NCBI RefSeq assembly: GCF_900220975.1
Contig: NZ_OBQD01000002.1
Span: 186,001-250,000, forward strand
DNA length: 64,000 nucleotides
Direction of reading: 5' to 3'
Source of the DNA: Rhizobium subbaraonis
GTDB lineage: Bacteria; Pseudomonadota; Alphaproteobacteria; Rhizobiales; Rhizobiaceae
Positions 34,692 through 42,887 of the stretch are shown here, piece by piece. The position numbers and the translations under genes were made by a program. The notes below the pieces were generated by a model. It did no database searches. It had not been told where the DNA came from and was given only the letters and a program-made list of their open reading frames with translations. Position 1 is the stretch's first letter. The number at the start of each line of letters is the position of its first letter.

Positions 34692-35648
34692 CTAGAAATA
34701 GTCCCGGCGAACGCCGTCCAGGACCTCGCGGAACCGGGCCTTGCGGGAGGCAAGAGCCGTGTCCGCGCTCAGTTGCGGCTCGGCGCGACCGGCCTGCCAG
34801 AGCGCCAGCGCGGAGGGGACGGCGAGCATCTGCTTTGCCGCTCCGCGCAGCCCGGCCTTGCGCGGCTCGCGCTCGCGCACCATCAACTCGCCGTCAGGCG
34901 CGGGCGAGGCGTCCTGCTGCGGGGCTGTTTCCGGCTGCGGGTTTTCGAAACCCACGCCCCAGAAGCGCGTGCCTTTCAGGATGGCCTCGGCCCGGCTCGA
35001 CACCGGGACGTGTCGCGGCCGATAGGAGACGCCAAGCGTATTGGCCCAGTCGTTCCACTTGAAGCTGTTGATGTTGCGCGAGGTGGAGACCGCCACCCAC
35101 GGCACGCGAAACGCATCGGCCAGGATCGCGCCGTGCATGGATTCCGCAATGATCGTTTCGGAGCGTGCGATCTCGGCGATCACCTCCTTCGCATCGCCGC
35201 GCGGGTCGATGTAGTTGATCCCGACCGTCGCGCAGACCTCCGGCCAGAGGCCGGCGATCGCCGATTCCCAGTGCGGAACGAAGCTCTTCTTGTGGGCCTT
35301 GGGCAGATGTCGGAATTCCGGCATCTCCGCCACCATCACCGCCGGATCGACAATGCCGAGCGCCTCGTCCACCCCGACCTTCTTCGCCGTCAGCGGTCCG
35401 CGAACCGCGCGGATGTCCCAAAGCTTGCCGTCGCTCATGTCCGGCAGGCTGCCATAGCCGAAGCCGCTGCCGATCACGAGCTTGCGGCCCTCCTCGGGCA
35501 GCAGAACCTTGTTCAGGACAGTGCCTACGCCGACGAGCAGAACGTCGGGATGGACGTCGCGAAAGCCAGGCAGCAGGAAGTCCCAAAGCCAGAGATTGAG
35601 GTCGTCTCCAAAATTGCCGTGATGCGATTCCCAGTAATAGGGCTTCAT
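34692..35648 (-). CDS. exoV: Succinoglycan pyruvyltransferase (ketalase)
   Basis: 318 aa of the polysaccharide pyruvyl transferase family. It opens MKPYYWESHHGNFGDDLNLW, the typical NxGDD nucleotide-type loop near residues 11-16. It continues GVGTVLNKVLLPEEGRKLVI, AVRGPLTAKKVG and the SETIIAESMHGAILADAFRV segment that holds the conserved Ser and His-Gly. ExoV adds the 4,6-pyruvate ketal to the terminal glucose using phosphoenolpyruvate. The gene follows exoW with a 48-bp gap and AGGAGA ribosome site, so exoW-exoV form one transcript. Confidence 0.93.
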   Translation of the reverse strand: MKPYYWESHHGNFGDDLNLWLWDFLLPGFRDVHPDVLLVGVGTVLNKVLLPEEGRKLVIGSGFGYGSLPDMSDGKLWDIRAVRGPLTAKKVGVDEALGIVDPAVMVAEMPEFRHLPKAHKKSFVPHWESAIAGLWPEVCATVGINYIDPRGDAKEVIAEIARSETIIAESMHGAILADAFRVPWVAVSTSRNINSFKWNDWANTLGVSYRPRHVPVSSRAEAILKGTRFWGVGFENPQPETAPQQDASPAPDGELMVREREPRKAGLRGAAKQMLAVPSALALWQAGRAEPQLSADTALASRKARFREVLDGVRRDYF

Positions 35649-35696
35649 GCAAGTCTCCTGAGAAAATTGTTTCCAGAACGGGCCGATCGGGGCGCC

Positions 35697-36659
35697 TCAG
35701 CGGGCGATCTTGCCGGCGGCCAGTTCGAAGACGCTGCGCAGCAGCACCGGATCGCGCCAGACCCATTTTGCGAGGAGATCGAGTTGCGGCAGCTTGCGGC
35801 TGCGCACCCTTTTCGCCTGGCTCCACAGGGCCTGCCGCCGTGCCGTGCTCTTGTAGGAACGGATCGACGCCGCCTCGCTCGAGCGACGCGCGAACCGCCC
35901 CTCGAGCATGTCCAGCGCGATCCATGTGTTGAACTGCTGCTTGAGGAACTGCGGCGAGTCGTTGTCGATGCCGTGGAAGATGTTGATCCCCTCGCCGCGC
36001 ACCGCACCGGGCTCATCGCACAGGATCACGCGATCGGCCGCCTTGACGCAATCACAGAAGAACAGCACGTCTTCGGCCGCCAGCCGCAGCCGCGCGTCGA
36101 AGCGAACCGTCTCGAAAAGTTTGCGGCCGATGACCATGCAGGACAGGTGCAGAAAGCTCCAGTTCTTCAGCATCACGCTGGAGAGTTCCGGCAATTCCAC
36201 GGTAAGCGGTTTATCCCGCAGCCGCTCGACGCGCTCGGTCTTTTCGAGATCGGCGACGCCGAAATGGTAGTAGAACGCGTCGCCGCCGGTGATCGATGCC
36301 CAGTAGCAGTCGGCGCCGAAACCGGTCATGCCTTCATAGGCGTTCTTGAGGTGGTCCGGGGTCCACACGTCATCGGAATCAAGGAAGGCGACGAATTCGG
36401 TTTCCGCCGGTACGTTGTCAAGCGCGGTGTTGCGGGCGCCGCCGGGTCCGGCATTCTTCTGCCGGATCACGGTGATGCGGGTGCGCTGTTCGGCGGGCAG
36501 CGGCGCCAGTTCCTCATCGATGGAAAAAGGCGACTGGTCATCCACAACAATGATGTCGAAATCCGTGAAACTCTGCTCGAAAACAGAGGCGAGCGCGCGC
36601 CTCAGGATGCCTGCCTGCTTCTGGTAGTAAGGGATTGCGACCGTCAGTTTCGCCATCAT
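35697..36659 (-). CDS. exoW: Succinoglycan glucosyltransferase (GT2), seventh and eighth sugars
   Basis: 320 aa. GT2 motifs are KLTVAIPYYQKQAGILRRAL, FDIIVVDDQSPFSIDEELAP, NAGPGGARNTALDNVPAETE and the DxD LDSDDVWTPDHL, with RLRLAAEDVLFFCDCVKAAD as the acceptor region. In S. meliloti ExoW adds the terminal beta-1,3-linked glucoses. The start at 36659 has an AAGGGCG ribosome site; the next codon is also ATG. It is divergent from exoT, sharing a 118-bp promoter region that contains the TTTCTCTAGAAA motif 14 bp upstream of its start. Confidence 0.92.
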   Translation of the reverse strand: MMAKLTVAIPYYQKQAGILRRALASVFEQSFTDFDIIVVDDQSPFSIDEELAPLPAEQRTRITVIRQKNAGPGGARNTALDNVPAETEFVAFLDSDDVWTPDHLKNAYEGMTGFGADCYWASITGGDAFYYHFGVADLEKTERVERLRDKPLTVELPELSSVMLKNWSFLHLSCMVIGRKLFETVRFDARLRLAAEDVLFFCDCVKAADRVILCDEPGAVRGEGINIFHGIDNDSPQFLKQQFNTWIALDMLEGRFARRSSEAASIRSYKSTARRQALWSQAKRVRSRKLPQLDLLAKWVWRDPVLLRSVFELAAGKIAR

Positions 36660-36672
36660 TTCGCCCTTTCGG

Positions 36673-36684
36673 TTTCTCTAGAAA
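36673..36684. promoter_or_regulatory. Shared exo motif TTTCTCTAGAAA between exoW and exoT
   Basis: The 12-mer is an inverted repeat (TTTCT/AGAAA around CT) identical to bases 32627-32638 upstream of exoY. It sits 14-25 bp before the exoW start and 94-105 bp before the exoT start, in a divergent promoter region, a good position for an operator controlling both directions. Confidence 0.6.
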
Positions 36685-36777
36685 GAGGTGGGTCGGCTTC
36701 CTCCCAAAGGCCGATTCATTCAACAAAGACTTGAAAAATAAGCGACTTCCCTCTCCTCCAAACTTCGGGACGCTGCC

Positions 36778-38259
36778 ATGCCCACTGTAATCAACGCGAA
36801 ATCTGTCACGCGAAACGTCGGTTGGAGCGTCCTATCCAAGACAAGCACATTCGGGCTGAAATTTGTCACGGTTCCGATTCTGGCAAGAATCCTTACCCCT
36901 GAAGAATTCGGTGCGGTCGCCGTCGCACTGACCGTCGTGCAGTTCCTGGCCATGATCGGCGGGGCCGGTCTTGCATCCGCGCTGATCATCCAGCGCGACG
37001 AAGACATGCGCACGATCCACTCCGTTTTCTGGGCCAATCTCGCCATTTCCTGCCTCATGGCGATCGGCATCTTCGTCTGGGCCGAACCGATCGCGACACT
37101 GCTCGGCGCTTCGGAGGCAGCCTACCTGGTGCAATTGATGAGCGTGCTCATTCCGTTGCAGCTCGGCGGCGACGTCGCCTATGCCTTGCTCGCACGGCGC
37201 ATGCAGTTCGGCAAGGACGCGTTCTGGAACATGGTTTCCGAATCGGCCGGCGCACTGGCGGCGGTTGTGCTGGCATTGGCCGGATTCGGGATCTGGTCGC
37301 TGATCGCGCAGCTGTTCCTGTCGGCCATCATCCGGCTTGTCGGTCTCTTTGCGGTGTCGCGCTACGTGCCGCGACTGCAGATGTCTGTGCGCCGCGTCAT
37401 CGGGCTGACACGGTTCAGCCTGAGCATGATGGGATCCGAGATCGCCAATTTCGTCAGCTTCCAATCGCCGATGGTGATCATCTCGCGCTTCCTCGGCCTG
37501 GCTGACGCCGGCGCATATTCCGCGGCCAACCGCTTTTCCAGCATCCCGAACCAGGTGGTCCTTTCCGCCGTGATGGGCGTGCTGTTCCCCGCCTTCAGTA
37601 GCATGATGCAGGACAGCGCCCGGCGCTCCAATGCGCTGATGCTCAGCACGCAGGTCACCACAGTTCTGCTCGCACCGATGATGTTCGGCCTGTGGGCGCT
37701 TGCCGAACCGGCCATGCTGATGCTGTTCGGCCAGCAATGGGCCTATGCCTGGCCGGTGCTGGGCCTGCTTGCGCTGTCGAAGGGCGTCCTCACACCCTGC
37801 AGCACCTTCATTCCCTATCTGAAGGGCGTTGGCCGCGGCGGCACGCTGTTCTGGTGGGCCATCCTGCGGGCGCTCATCACGACAGCAGCCGTTGCCTTCG
37901 GCGCCTACAACGGCTCGCTTGTCGAAGCGATGATCTGGCTTTGCGCGGTGAACGTCGTCGTGCTCGTCGGCTATTCGCTGGTCGTGTTCCGGGCGGACGG
38001 GACGCCGTTCGTCCGTGGCTTCCTGATCTGCTGCCGCCCGATGCTGTCCGCCGCGATCATGGCCGGCGCCGTCCGCCTGCTGCTGGAACGCTACGGCGAT
38101 CTGGTGCCCCACGCCGCCCTGCAGGTCGCGATCGGGGCGGTGATCGGCGGATTGATCTACGGCGCGATTGTCCTGGCAACAGAGCGCCCGCTCCTGCGCA
38201 AGCTCAAGGACCTTGCCAGGAAGCGGTCCCCTGCGGCGGAGGCGAGCCCCGCCGAATAG
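36778..38259 (+). CDS. exoT: Succinoglycan flippase (Wzx/MATE-like polysaccharide transporter)
   Basis: 493 aa with about 14 hydrophobic helices. The N-terminus NVGWSVLSKTSTFGLKFVTV and the following ILARILTPEEFGAVAVALTV are characteristic of Wzx-type flippases (polysaccharide biosynthesis protein family). The later block RFSLSMMGSEIANFVSFQSP and the fourfold small-residue helices support it. ExoT moves the lipid-linked octasaccharide across the inner membrane. It is divergent from exoW. In S. meliloti exoI follows; here a non-coding 386-bp region leads to exoH instead. Confidence 0.93.
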   Translation: MPTVINAKSVTRNVGWSVLSKTSTFGLKFVTVPILARILTPEEFGAVAVALTVVQFLAMIGGAGLASALIIQRDEDMRTIHSVFWANLAISCLMAIGIFVWAEPIATLLGASEAAYLVQLMSVLIPLQLGGDVAYALLARRMQFGKDAFWNMVSESAGALAAVVLALAGFGIWSLIAQLFLSAIIRLVGLFAVSRYVPRLQMSVRRVIGLTRFSLSMMGSEIANFVSFQSPMVIISRFLGLADAGAYSAANRFSSIPNQVVLSAVMGVLFPAFSSMMQDSARRSNALMLSTQVTTVLLAPMMFGLWALAEPAMLMLFGQQWAYAWPVLGLLALSKGVLTPCSTFIPYLKGVGRGGTLFWWAILRALITTAAVAFGAYNGSLVEAMIWLCAVNVVVLVGYSLVVFRADGTPFVRGFLICCRPMLSAAIMAGAVRLLLERYGDLVPHAALQVAIGAVIGGLIYGAIVLATERPLLRKLKDLARKRSPAAEASPAE

Positions 38260-38645
38260 CAGGCGCACCGCCTCATTTCAGACACAATTGAGCGGCCTTG
38301 CGCTCACAATTGTGCTTGGATGCTGCGTTTAGAAACAGAAATTCAGAGAAATTCTCGCACCGCGATACACTTGAAGCGTGTATGTATCTGAGTTTATGAG
38401 CAATTTCTGCAATTTGCGGGACCAGCGGCGCTTTTTCCCGCTCACGGCCTTGTGATAGCAACCGGACGGTCCGAGACCTCGGCCTCGTCATTGTGCAGTG
38501 CAACCAGTCGCCCCGCAGATTTTTGCTGCACTGCCATATTTTTCCGCCCGAACCGCCCTACCATTTTCGATGCGGGCTCAAGTCTGCTCTGTCCAAACGG
38601 CTGCCGGAAACGGCACCAATGCAAGGGGTAGCTGACATCGTGGAA
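38260..38645. promoter_or_regulatory. Intergenic region between exoT and exoH with inverted repeats
   Basis: No gene is supported here. The first part holds an imperfect hairpin: CACAATTGAGCG (38283-38294) pairs with CGCTCACAATTGTG (38301-38314), with a 2-nt bulge and no U tract. The second arm contains the palindrome CACAATTGTG. Further on is GAGAAATTCTC (38346-38356), a 5-1-5 palindrome. The AT-richer middle could hold a promoter for exoH-K-L-A-M-O-N-P. In S. meliloti exoI is in this position. Confidence 0.5.
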
Positions 38646-39773
38646 ATGAACGCGGGCGTTTCTTCGCGGATCAATCTGATGCGTATCGTCCTCATTTCGG
38701 GGATCGTGTTCGTACATGTGCCCTACGATCCGGCCAATAGCCCCTTCCTGGGTGAAAATGGCCTGATCGACTGGCTGCGGGTGTTTCTCGGCGACAGCCT
38801 CTTCCGGGTCGGTGTCCCATGCCTGAGCGCCATTTCGGGCTATCTCCTGTTTCGCCGCGGCCTCGACGGTTTCAGCTACGGAAAAACACTGCGCACGAAG
38901 GCGGCGACGGTCCTCGTGCCCTTGCTGCTCTGGAACCTCTCGTTCCTGGTCTTCGTCTTTCTGGCACAGCAGAACAACATCGGCTTCGGCTATCTGCCAG
39001 ACGTCGTGCATGCGACGCCACGCGAAGCCGCCACGCTTGCCTTTGCGCTGGAAGGTTGGCCGATCAACCTGCCGCTATATTTCCTGCGCGACCTGCTGCT
39101 GTGCCTGATCCTCTCGCCGGTGCTTGCGGTGCTGGTGATGCGCTATCCGCGCTTAACGCTGGTCGCTTTTCTCGCCTATGCGGTTCTGCCGGTTCCGAAC
39201 GGGATTTTCTTGAAGAAATCGATCCTCTTCGGTTTCAGCACGGGAATTGCCGTCGCACTGCACCGCGTCGATACGAGCGCGATCGATCGCAATGCCGGCC
39301 GGATCGTCGCAGCGGTACTGGCAGCAGCCCTGCTCCTCTCCATCGCGCTCTACGCGATCGGCCCGGAATTCCCGGCCTGGCTGGACATGCTGCGCGCCCT
39401 CACCGCACTCTCGGGCATTGTCGGCGCATGGGCGCTCTCCGAGCTTCTGCTGCGTACACGGCTGGGGGCGGAGCTATCGAAGGGCGGTGGCCTGAGCTTC
39501 TGGATCTTCTGCGCCCACTATCCGCTTCTGGTGGGGTTCTGGATGGCGTGGAACCGGGTCGGCATAGATCATTTCGCCGTCTTCTATTTCACGGCGCCCC
39601 TTTTGACGATCGCGATCCTGGTCATCTCCCACGCCATTGCCCAGCGATCCTTTCCAACCCTTCACGCCCTCCTGACCGGCAGTCGCGCGGGCCGCACCAG
39701 CCTGTCGCGCACGGCTTCCGCCACGGGCGCCAGTGCCCACCATGACGTCCGCTACTCGACCACTCGACGGTGA
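38646..39773 (+). CDS. exoH: Succinoglycan succinyltransferase (acyltransferase family)
   Basis: 375 aa from the ATG at 38646, close to S. meliloti ExoH (376 aa); an ATG at 38619 and a GTG at 38640 are alternatives, none with a strong ribosome site. About ten hydrophobic segments are visible. The family-3 acyltransferase opening SSRINLMRIVLISGIVFVHV carries the conserved His near residue 24, followed by DSLFRVGVPCLSAISGYLLF and KAATVLVPLLLWNLSF. ExoH adds succinate to the seventh sugar, which allows cleavage of the polymer by glycanases and matters for symbiosis in S. meliloti. It ends 16 bp before exoK. Confidence 0.9.
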   Translation: MNAGVSSRINLMRIVLISGIVFVHVPYDPANSPFLGENGLIDWLRVFLGDSLFRVGVPCLSAISGYLLFRRGLDGFSYGKTLRTKAATVLVPLLLWNLSFLVFVFLAQQNNIGFGYLPDVVHATPREAATLAFALEGWPINLPLYFLRDLLLCLILSPVLAVLVMRYPRLTLVAFLAYAVLPVPNGIFLKKSILFGFSTGIAVALHRVDTSAIDRNAGRIVAAVLAAALLLSIALYAIGPEFPAWLDMLRALTALSGIVGAWALSELLLRTRLGAELSKGGGLSFWIFCAHYPLLVGFWMAWNRVGIDHFAVFYFTAPLLTIAILVISHAIAQRSFPTLHALLTGSRAGRTSLSRTASATGASAHHDVRYSTTRR

Positions 39774-39789
39774 AAGGATGCGACCGACC

Positions 39790-40572
39790 ATGACGAAACG
39801 ACCCCTTTTTGCAGCGCTCGCCGCCGCTTTCGCTACAGCGCTCTCCGCCCAGGCCGCCCTGGCCCAGGAAGGTGCCACCGGCGCCTCCTTCGTCGACAAC
39901 TTCGACAAGCTCGACACCGGCTTCTGGTACGTCTCCGACGGCTGGAACAATGGCGGGCACCAGAACTGCACATGGTCGAAGGGCCAGGTCAGCGTTTCCG
40001 AAGGCATCCTGAACCTGACGTTCGAAAAGAAGCCGCTCGGCGAACGTGACTATGCCTGCGGCGAGGTGCAAACCCGCAAGCGTTTCGGATACGGCGCCTA
40101 CGAGGTGCGGATGAAGACCGCAGACGGGACCGGCCTCAATTCCGCGTTTTTTACGTTCATCGGCCCGACCGACAAGAAGCCGCATGACGAGATCGACTTC
40201 GAAGTCCTGGGGAAGAACCCCGCCAAGGTGCAGCTGAACCAGTATGTCGCGGCCAAGGGTGGCAACGAGAAGCTGGCAGACGTCCCTGGCGGCGCCAACA
40301 ACGGCTTCAACGACTACGCCTTCATCTGGGAGAAGGAGCGGCTTCGCTACTATGTCAACGGCAAGCTCGTTCACGAGGTCACAGATACCGAGAAGCTGCC
40401 CAGCAACGCCCAGAAGATCTTCGCAAGCCTCTGGGGCACCGACACGCTGAGCGACTGGATGGGCACCTTCGCCTACAAGGCGCCGACCTCGATGCAGATC
40501 GACCGCATCGCCTTCACCGCAGAGGGCGACGCCTGCCAGTTCGCCGATTCCGTGGTCTGCCTTCTGAATTGA
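39790..40572 (+). CDS. exoK: Secreted endo-beta-1,3-1,4-glycanase (GH16)
   Basis: 260 aa from the ATG at 39790. The signal peptide MTKRPLFAALAAAFATALSA ends near QAALAQ. The catalytic GH16 motif is DEIDFEVLG, giving nucleophile Glu134, helper Asp136 and acid/base Glu138. The NNGGHQNCTWSKGQVSVSEG and KRFGYGAYEVRMKTADGTGL segments are also typical. ExoK cuts nascent succinoglycan to lower its chain length. Two Cys pairs (Cys60, Cys90 and the C-terminal CQFADSVVC) may form disulfides. It is translated from an AAAGGA site and is in the exoH-K-L-A-M-O-N-P run. Confidence 0.93.
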   Translation: MTKRPLFAALAAAFATALSAQAALAQEGATGASFVDNFDKLDTGFWYVSDGWNNGGHQNCTWSKGQVSVSEGILNLTFEKKPLGERDYACGEVQTRKRFGYGAYEVRMKTADGTGLNSAFFTFIGPTDKKPHDEIDFEVLGKNPAKVQLNQYVAAKGGNEKLADVPGGANNGFNDYAFIWEKERLRYYVNGKLVHEVTDTEKLPSNAQKIFASLWGTDTLSDWMGTFAYKAPTSMQIDRIAFTAEGDACQFADSVVCLLN

Positions 40573-40628
40573 CGACGGGCCGGGGAAGCCCTCCCGGCCT
40601 GGACCTGCACTTCCGCCTATCGACAAGC

Positions 40629-40644
40629 GCCCGCAAAAGCGGGC
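40629..40644 (+). other. Hairpin in the exoK-exoL spacer
   Basis: GCCCGC (40629-40634) and GCGGGC (40639-40644) form a perfect 6-bp stem with an AAAA loop. It ends just before the exoL ribosome site (CAGGAGAAC, 40644-40652) and 20 bp before the start codon. It may protect mRNA ends or tune exoL translation. Confidence 0.5.
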
Positions 40645-40663
40645 AGGAGAACGGGAAAACTGA

Positions 40664-41875
40664 ATGCTGCGTATTCTCTATCTCGCGCATGACCTCTCCG
40701 ACCCGGCCATTAGACGCCGGGTCCTGGCGTTGCAGACCGGCAATGCATCGGTGACGCTGGCGGGTTTCCGCCGTGGCGAACAGGCGGCCGCGGCCATGAA
40801 CGGCGTCACGGCGATAGAACTGGGAACGACCGAGGACGCACGCTTCCTGCAGCGCGCCGGCGCCGTGGCGCGCGCCTGCATGAACCTCGGCACTTCGATG
40901 CGCGGCGTCGTGCGGCCCGACCTCGTCATTGCCCGCAATCTTGAAATGCTCGCAGTCGCCCGGCGCGCGGTGGCTCTCTTCGGCGACGACATTCCGGTCG
41001 TCTACGAATGCCTCGATATCCATCGCCTGCTTCTTCGAAACGATATCGGCGGCCGTGCGCTGCGCGCAGCCGAACGCAGGCTGGGAAGCGAGGTCAGCCT
41101 GCTGATCACCAGTTCGCCGGCCTATGTTGAAAACTACTTCCAGCCGCTCTCGGGTCTCGACGCACCCGTGATGCTCCTGGAAAACAAGGTTCTGGAGCTG
41201 GACGACGAAAATCCCGTCGTCCCCGCGCCCCGCCCGCCAACGGAAAGCCAACCCTGGAAGATCGGCTGGTTCGGCGCGCTGCGGTGCCGCAAGTCGCTCG
41301 ATCTTCTGTCCCGGTTCTCGCGGGCGATGGAAGGCAAGGTCGAGATCGTCGTCCGGGGCCGCCCTGCCTACACGGAACTCAAGGACTTCGACAGCTTCAT
41401 GCGGGGCGAACCGTTCATGAGCTTTCGCGGCGCCTATCGCAATCCGGAGGACCTCGCCGAAATCTACGGCGAAGTCCAGTTCTGCTGGGCGATCGACTTT
41501 TTCGAGGAAGGGCAGAACTCCGCCTGGCTCCTGCCGAACCGGATGTACGAGGGCTGCCGCTACGGCGCCGTCCCGATCGCGATCGCCGGGACCGAAACCG
41601 CCCGCTTCATCGGCGGCAGGGACATCGGTTTCGTTCTGCAGCAGGCCTCCGTCGACGCGCTTGTCGCGCTGTTCTCCGGCATCGACCACACGCGCTATGT
41701 CGATGCGGCGACCCGCATCGCCGACCAGGGCGCGAAGCAATGGACCTTCCGGCGCAGAGATTGCATCGAGCTCGTCAACCGCCTTTCGGCGATAGCCAAC
41801 GCCCCTGAAACAGCCTCCCGCAATCCCGCGCAGGTGGCGGCCGCAACCATGGAGATGGAACTTAATGACAGGTGA
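40664..41875 (+). CDS. exoL: Succinoglycan glucosyltransferase, third sugar
   Basis: 403 aa. It begins MLRILYLAHDLSDPAIRRRV, a GT-B-type N-domain with Asp/His instead of the usual Gly loop. Later blocks are DIPVVYECLDIHRLLLRNDI, WKIGWFGALRCRKSLDLLSR and QNSAWLLPNRMYEGCRYGAV with the conserved Glu. In S. meliloti ExoL adds the second glucose (beta-1,4) to the galactose-glucose carrier. Its last 11 bases overlap the exoA start, implying coupled translation. Similarity outside ExoL orthologues is low, so the call rests mainly on the overall match and position. Confidence 0.9.
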   Translation: MLRILYLAHDLSDPAIRRRVLALQTGNASVTLAGFRRGEQAAAAMNGVTAIELGTTEDARFLQRAGAVARACMNLGTSMRGVVRPDLVIARNLEMLAVARRAVALFGDDIPVVYECLDIHRLLLRNDIGGRALRAAERRLGSEVSLLITSSPAYVENYFQPLSGLDAPVMLLENKVLELDDENPVVPAPRPPTESQPWKIGWFGALRCRKSLDLLSRFSRAMEGKVEIVVRGRPAYTELKDFDSFMRGEPFMSFRGAYRNPEDLAEIYGEVQFCWAIDFFEEGQNSAWLLPNRMYEGCRYGAVPIAIAGTETARFIGGRDIGFVLQQASVDALVALFSGIDHTRYVDAATRIADQGAKQWTFRRRDCIELVNRLSAIANAPETASRNPAQVAAATMEMELNDR

Positions 41876-42887
41876 AACGCCGAAGTCCGCACGCTGCCTG
41901 ATCGTCATCCCCTGCCTGAACGAAGCCCGCCACATCGGCCCTCTGATCGGCCGGCTCGGCCGCGCCATCGAAACGCTGGATGCAGTCCTCGTCGTTGTTG
42001 ACGGCGGCAGCACGGACGGCACCCGCGAGATCGTCCACAACATCGCGGCGTTGCGCGACGACATCGCGCTTCTGGACAATCCGAAGCGGATCCAGAGCGC
42101 GGGGATCAACCTTGCAGTCGCCGCCTTCGGCGACCAGTACGACTACCTCATCCGCATCGACGCCCATGGCGACTATCCGGAAGACTATTGCGAGACGCTC
42201 GTGGCCGAGGCGACCGCGACCGGCGCCGATTCCGTGGTCGTCGCGATGGAGACCGTCGGAACAGGCGCCTTCCAGAAGGCGACCGCCTACGCACAGAATT
42301 CCAAGCTCGGCAATGGCGGCGCCCGGCATCGGGTTGGCTCCAAGAGCCATTGGGCCGACCATGGCCACCATGCGCTGATGCGTATTGCGGCATTCCGCGC
42401 GGTCGGCGGCTACGACGAGGACTTCAGCCACAACGAGGATGCGGAACTCGACTTCCGGCTCAATGCCGCGGGCTATCGCATCTGGATGACGGACAGGACC
42501 AACATGGTCTACTACCCGCGTGCCAGCGCGGGTCCCCTGTTTCGTCAGTATTTCGCCTATGGCCGCGGCCGGGCCCGCAACCTGCTCAAACATCGCTCCT
42601 GGCCGAGCCTGCGCCAGATGATCCCGTTGAGCGTCGCCCCGGTCGCCGCCGGGGCGCTTCTCGCCGTGATCAACTGGGCCGCCGCAATCCCCTTCGTCTT
42701 CTGGGCTGCGGCCTGCCTGGGCTATGGCGTGTGGATGGCCGTCGGACAGCGCAATCCCTACGGCCCGCTCGCAGCGGTCTCCGCGATGATCATGCATTTC
42801 GCATGGTCTGCCGGCTTCTGGCGCGAATTGCTCTCCCCGCGCCGGCGGTCGGCCGCGACCTTCGGCCAAGCACGGGTGACCCCATGA
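41865..42887 (+). CDS. exoA: Succinoglycan beta-1,3-glucosyltransferase (GT2), second sugar
   Basis: 340 aa. The cytoplasmic GT2 domain (1-240) has ARCLIVIPCLNEARHIGPLI, VVVDGGSTDGTREIV, the DxD-type RIDAHGDYPEDYCE and HNEDAELDFRLNAAGY as acceptor base region. The last 100 residues hold two to three membrane helices (from PLSVAPVAAGALLAVINWAA). ExoA adds the first glucose to galactose on the lipid carrier. Its start lies inside the exoL 3' end and its stop overlaps the exoM start (ATGA). Confidence 0.93.
   Translation: MTGETPKSARCLIVIPCLNEARHIGPLIGRLGRAIETLDAVLVVVDGGSTDGTREIVHNIAALRDDIALLDNPKRIQSAGINLAVAAFGDQYDYLIRIDAHGDYPEDYCETLVAEATATGADSVVVAMETVGTGAFQKATAYAQNSKLGNGGARHRVGSKSHWADHGHHALMRIAAFRAVGGYDEDFSHNEDAELDFRLNAAGYRIWMTDRTNMVYYPRASAGPLFRQYFAYGRGRARNLLKHRSWPSLRQMIPLSVAPVAAGALLAVINWAAAIPFVFWAAACLGYGVWMAVGQRNPYGPLAAVSAMIMHFAWSAGFWRELLSPRRRSAATFGQARVTP

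Noticed and set aside
34773-36734. A 653-codon plus-strand open frame opposite exoV and exoW
   Set aside because: Antisense shadow of two genes with clear motifs; no independent evidence of coding.
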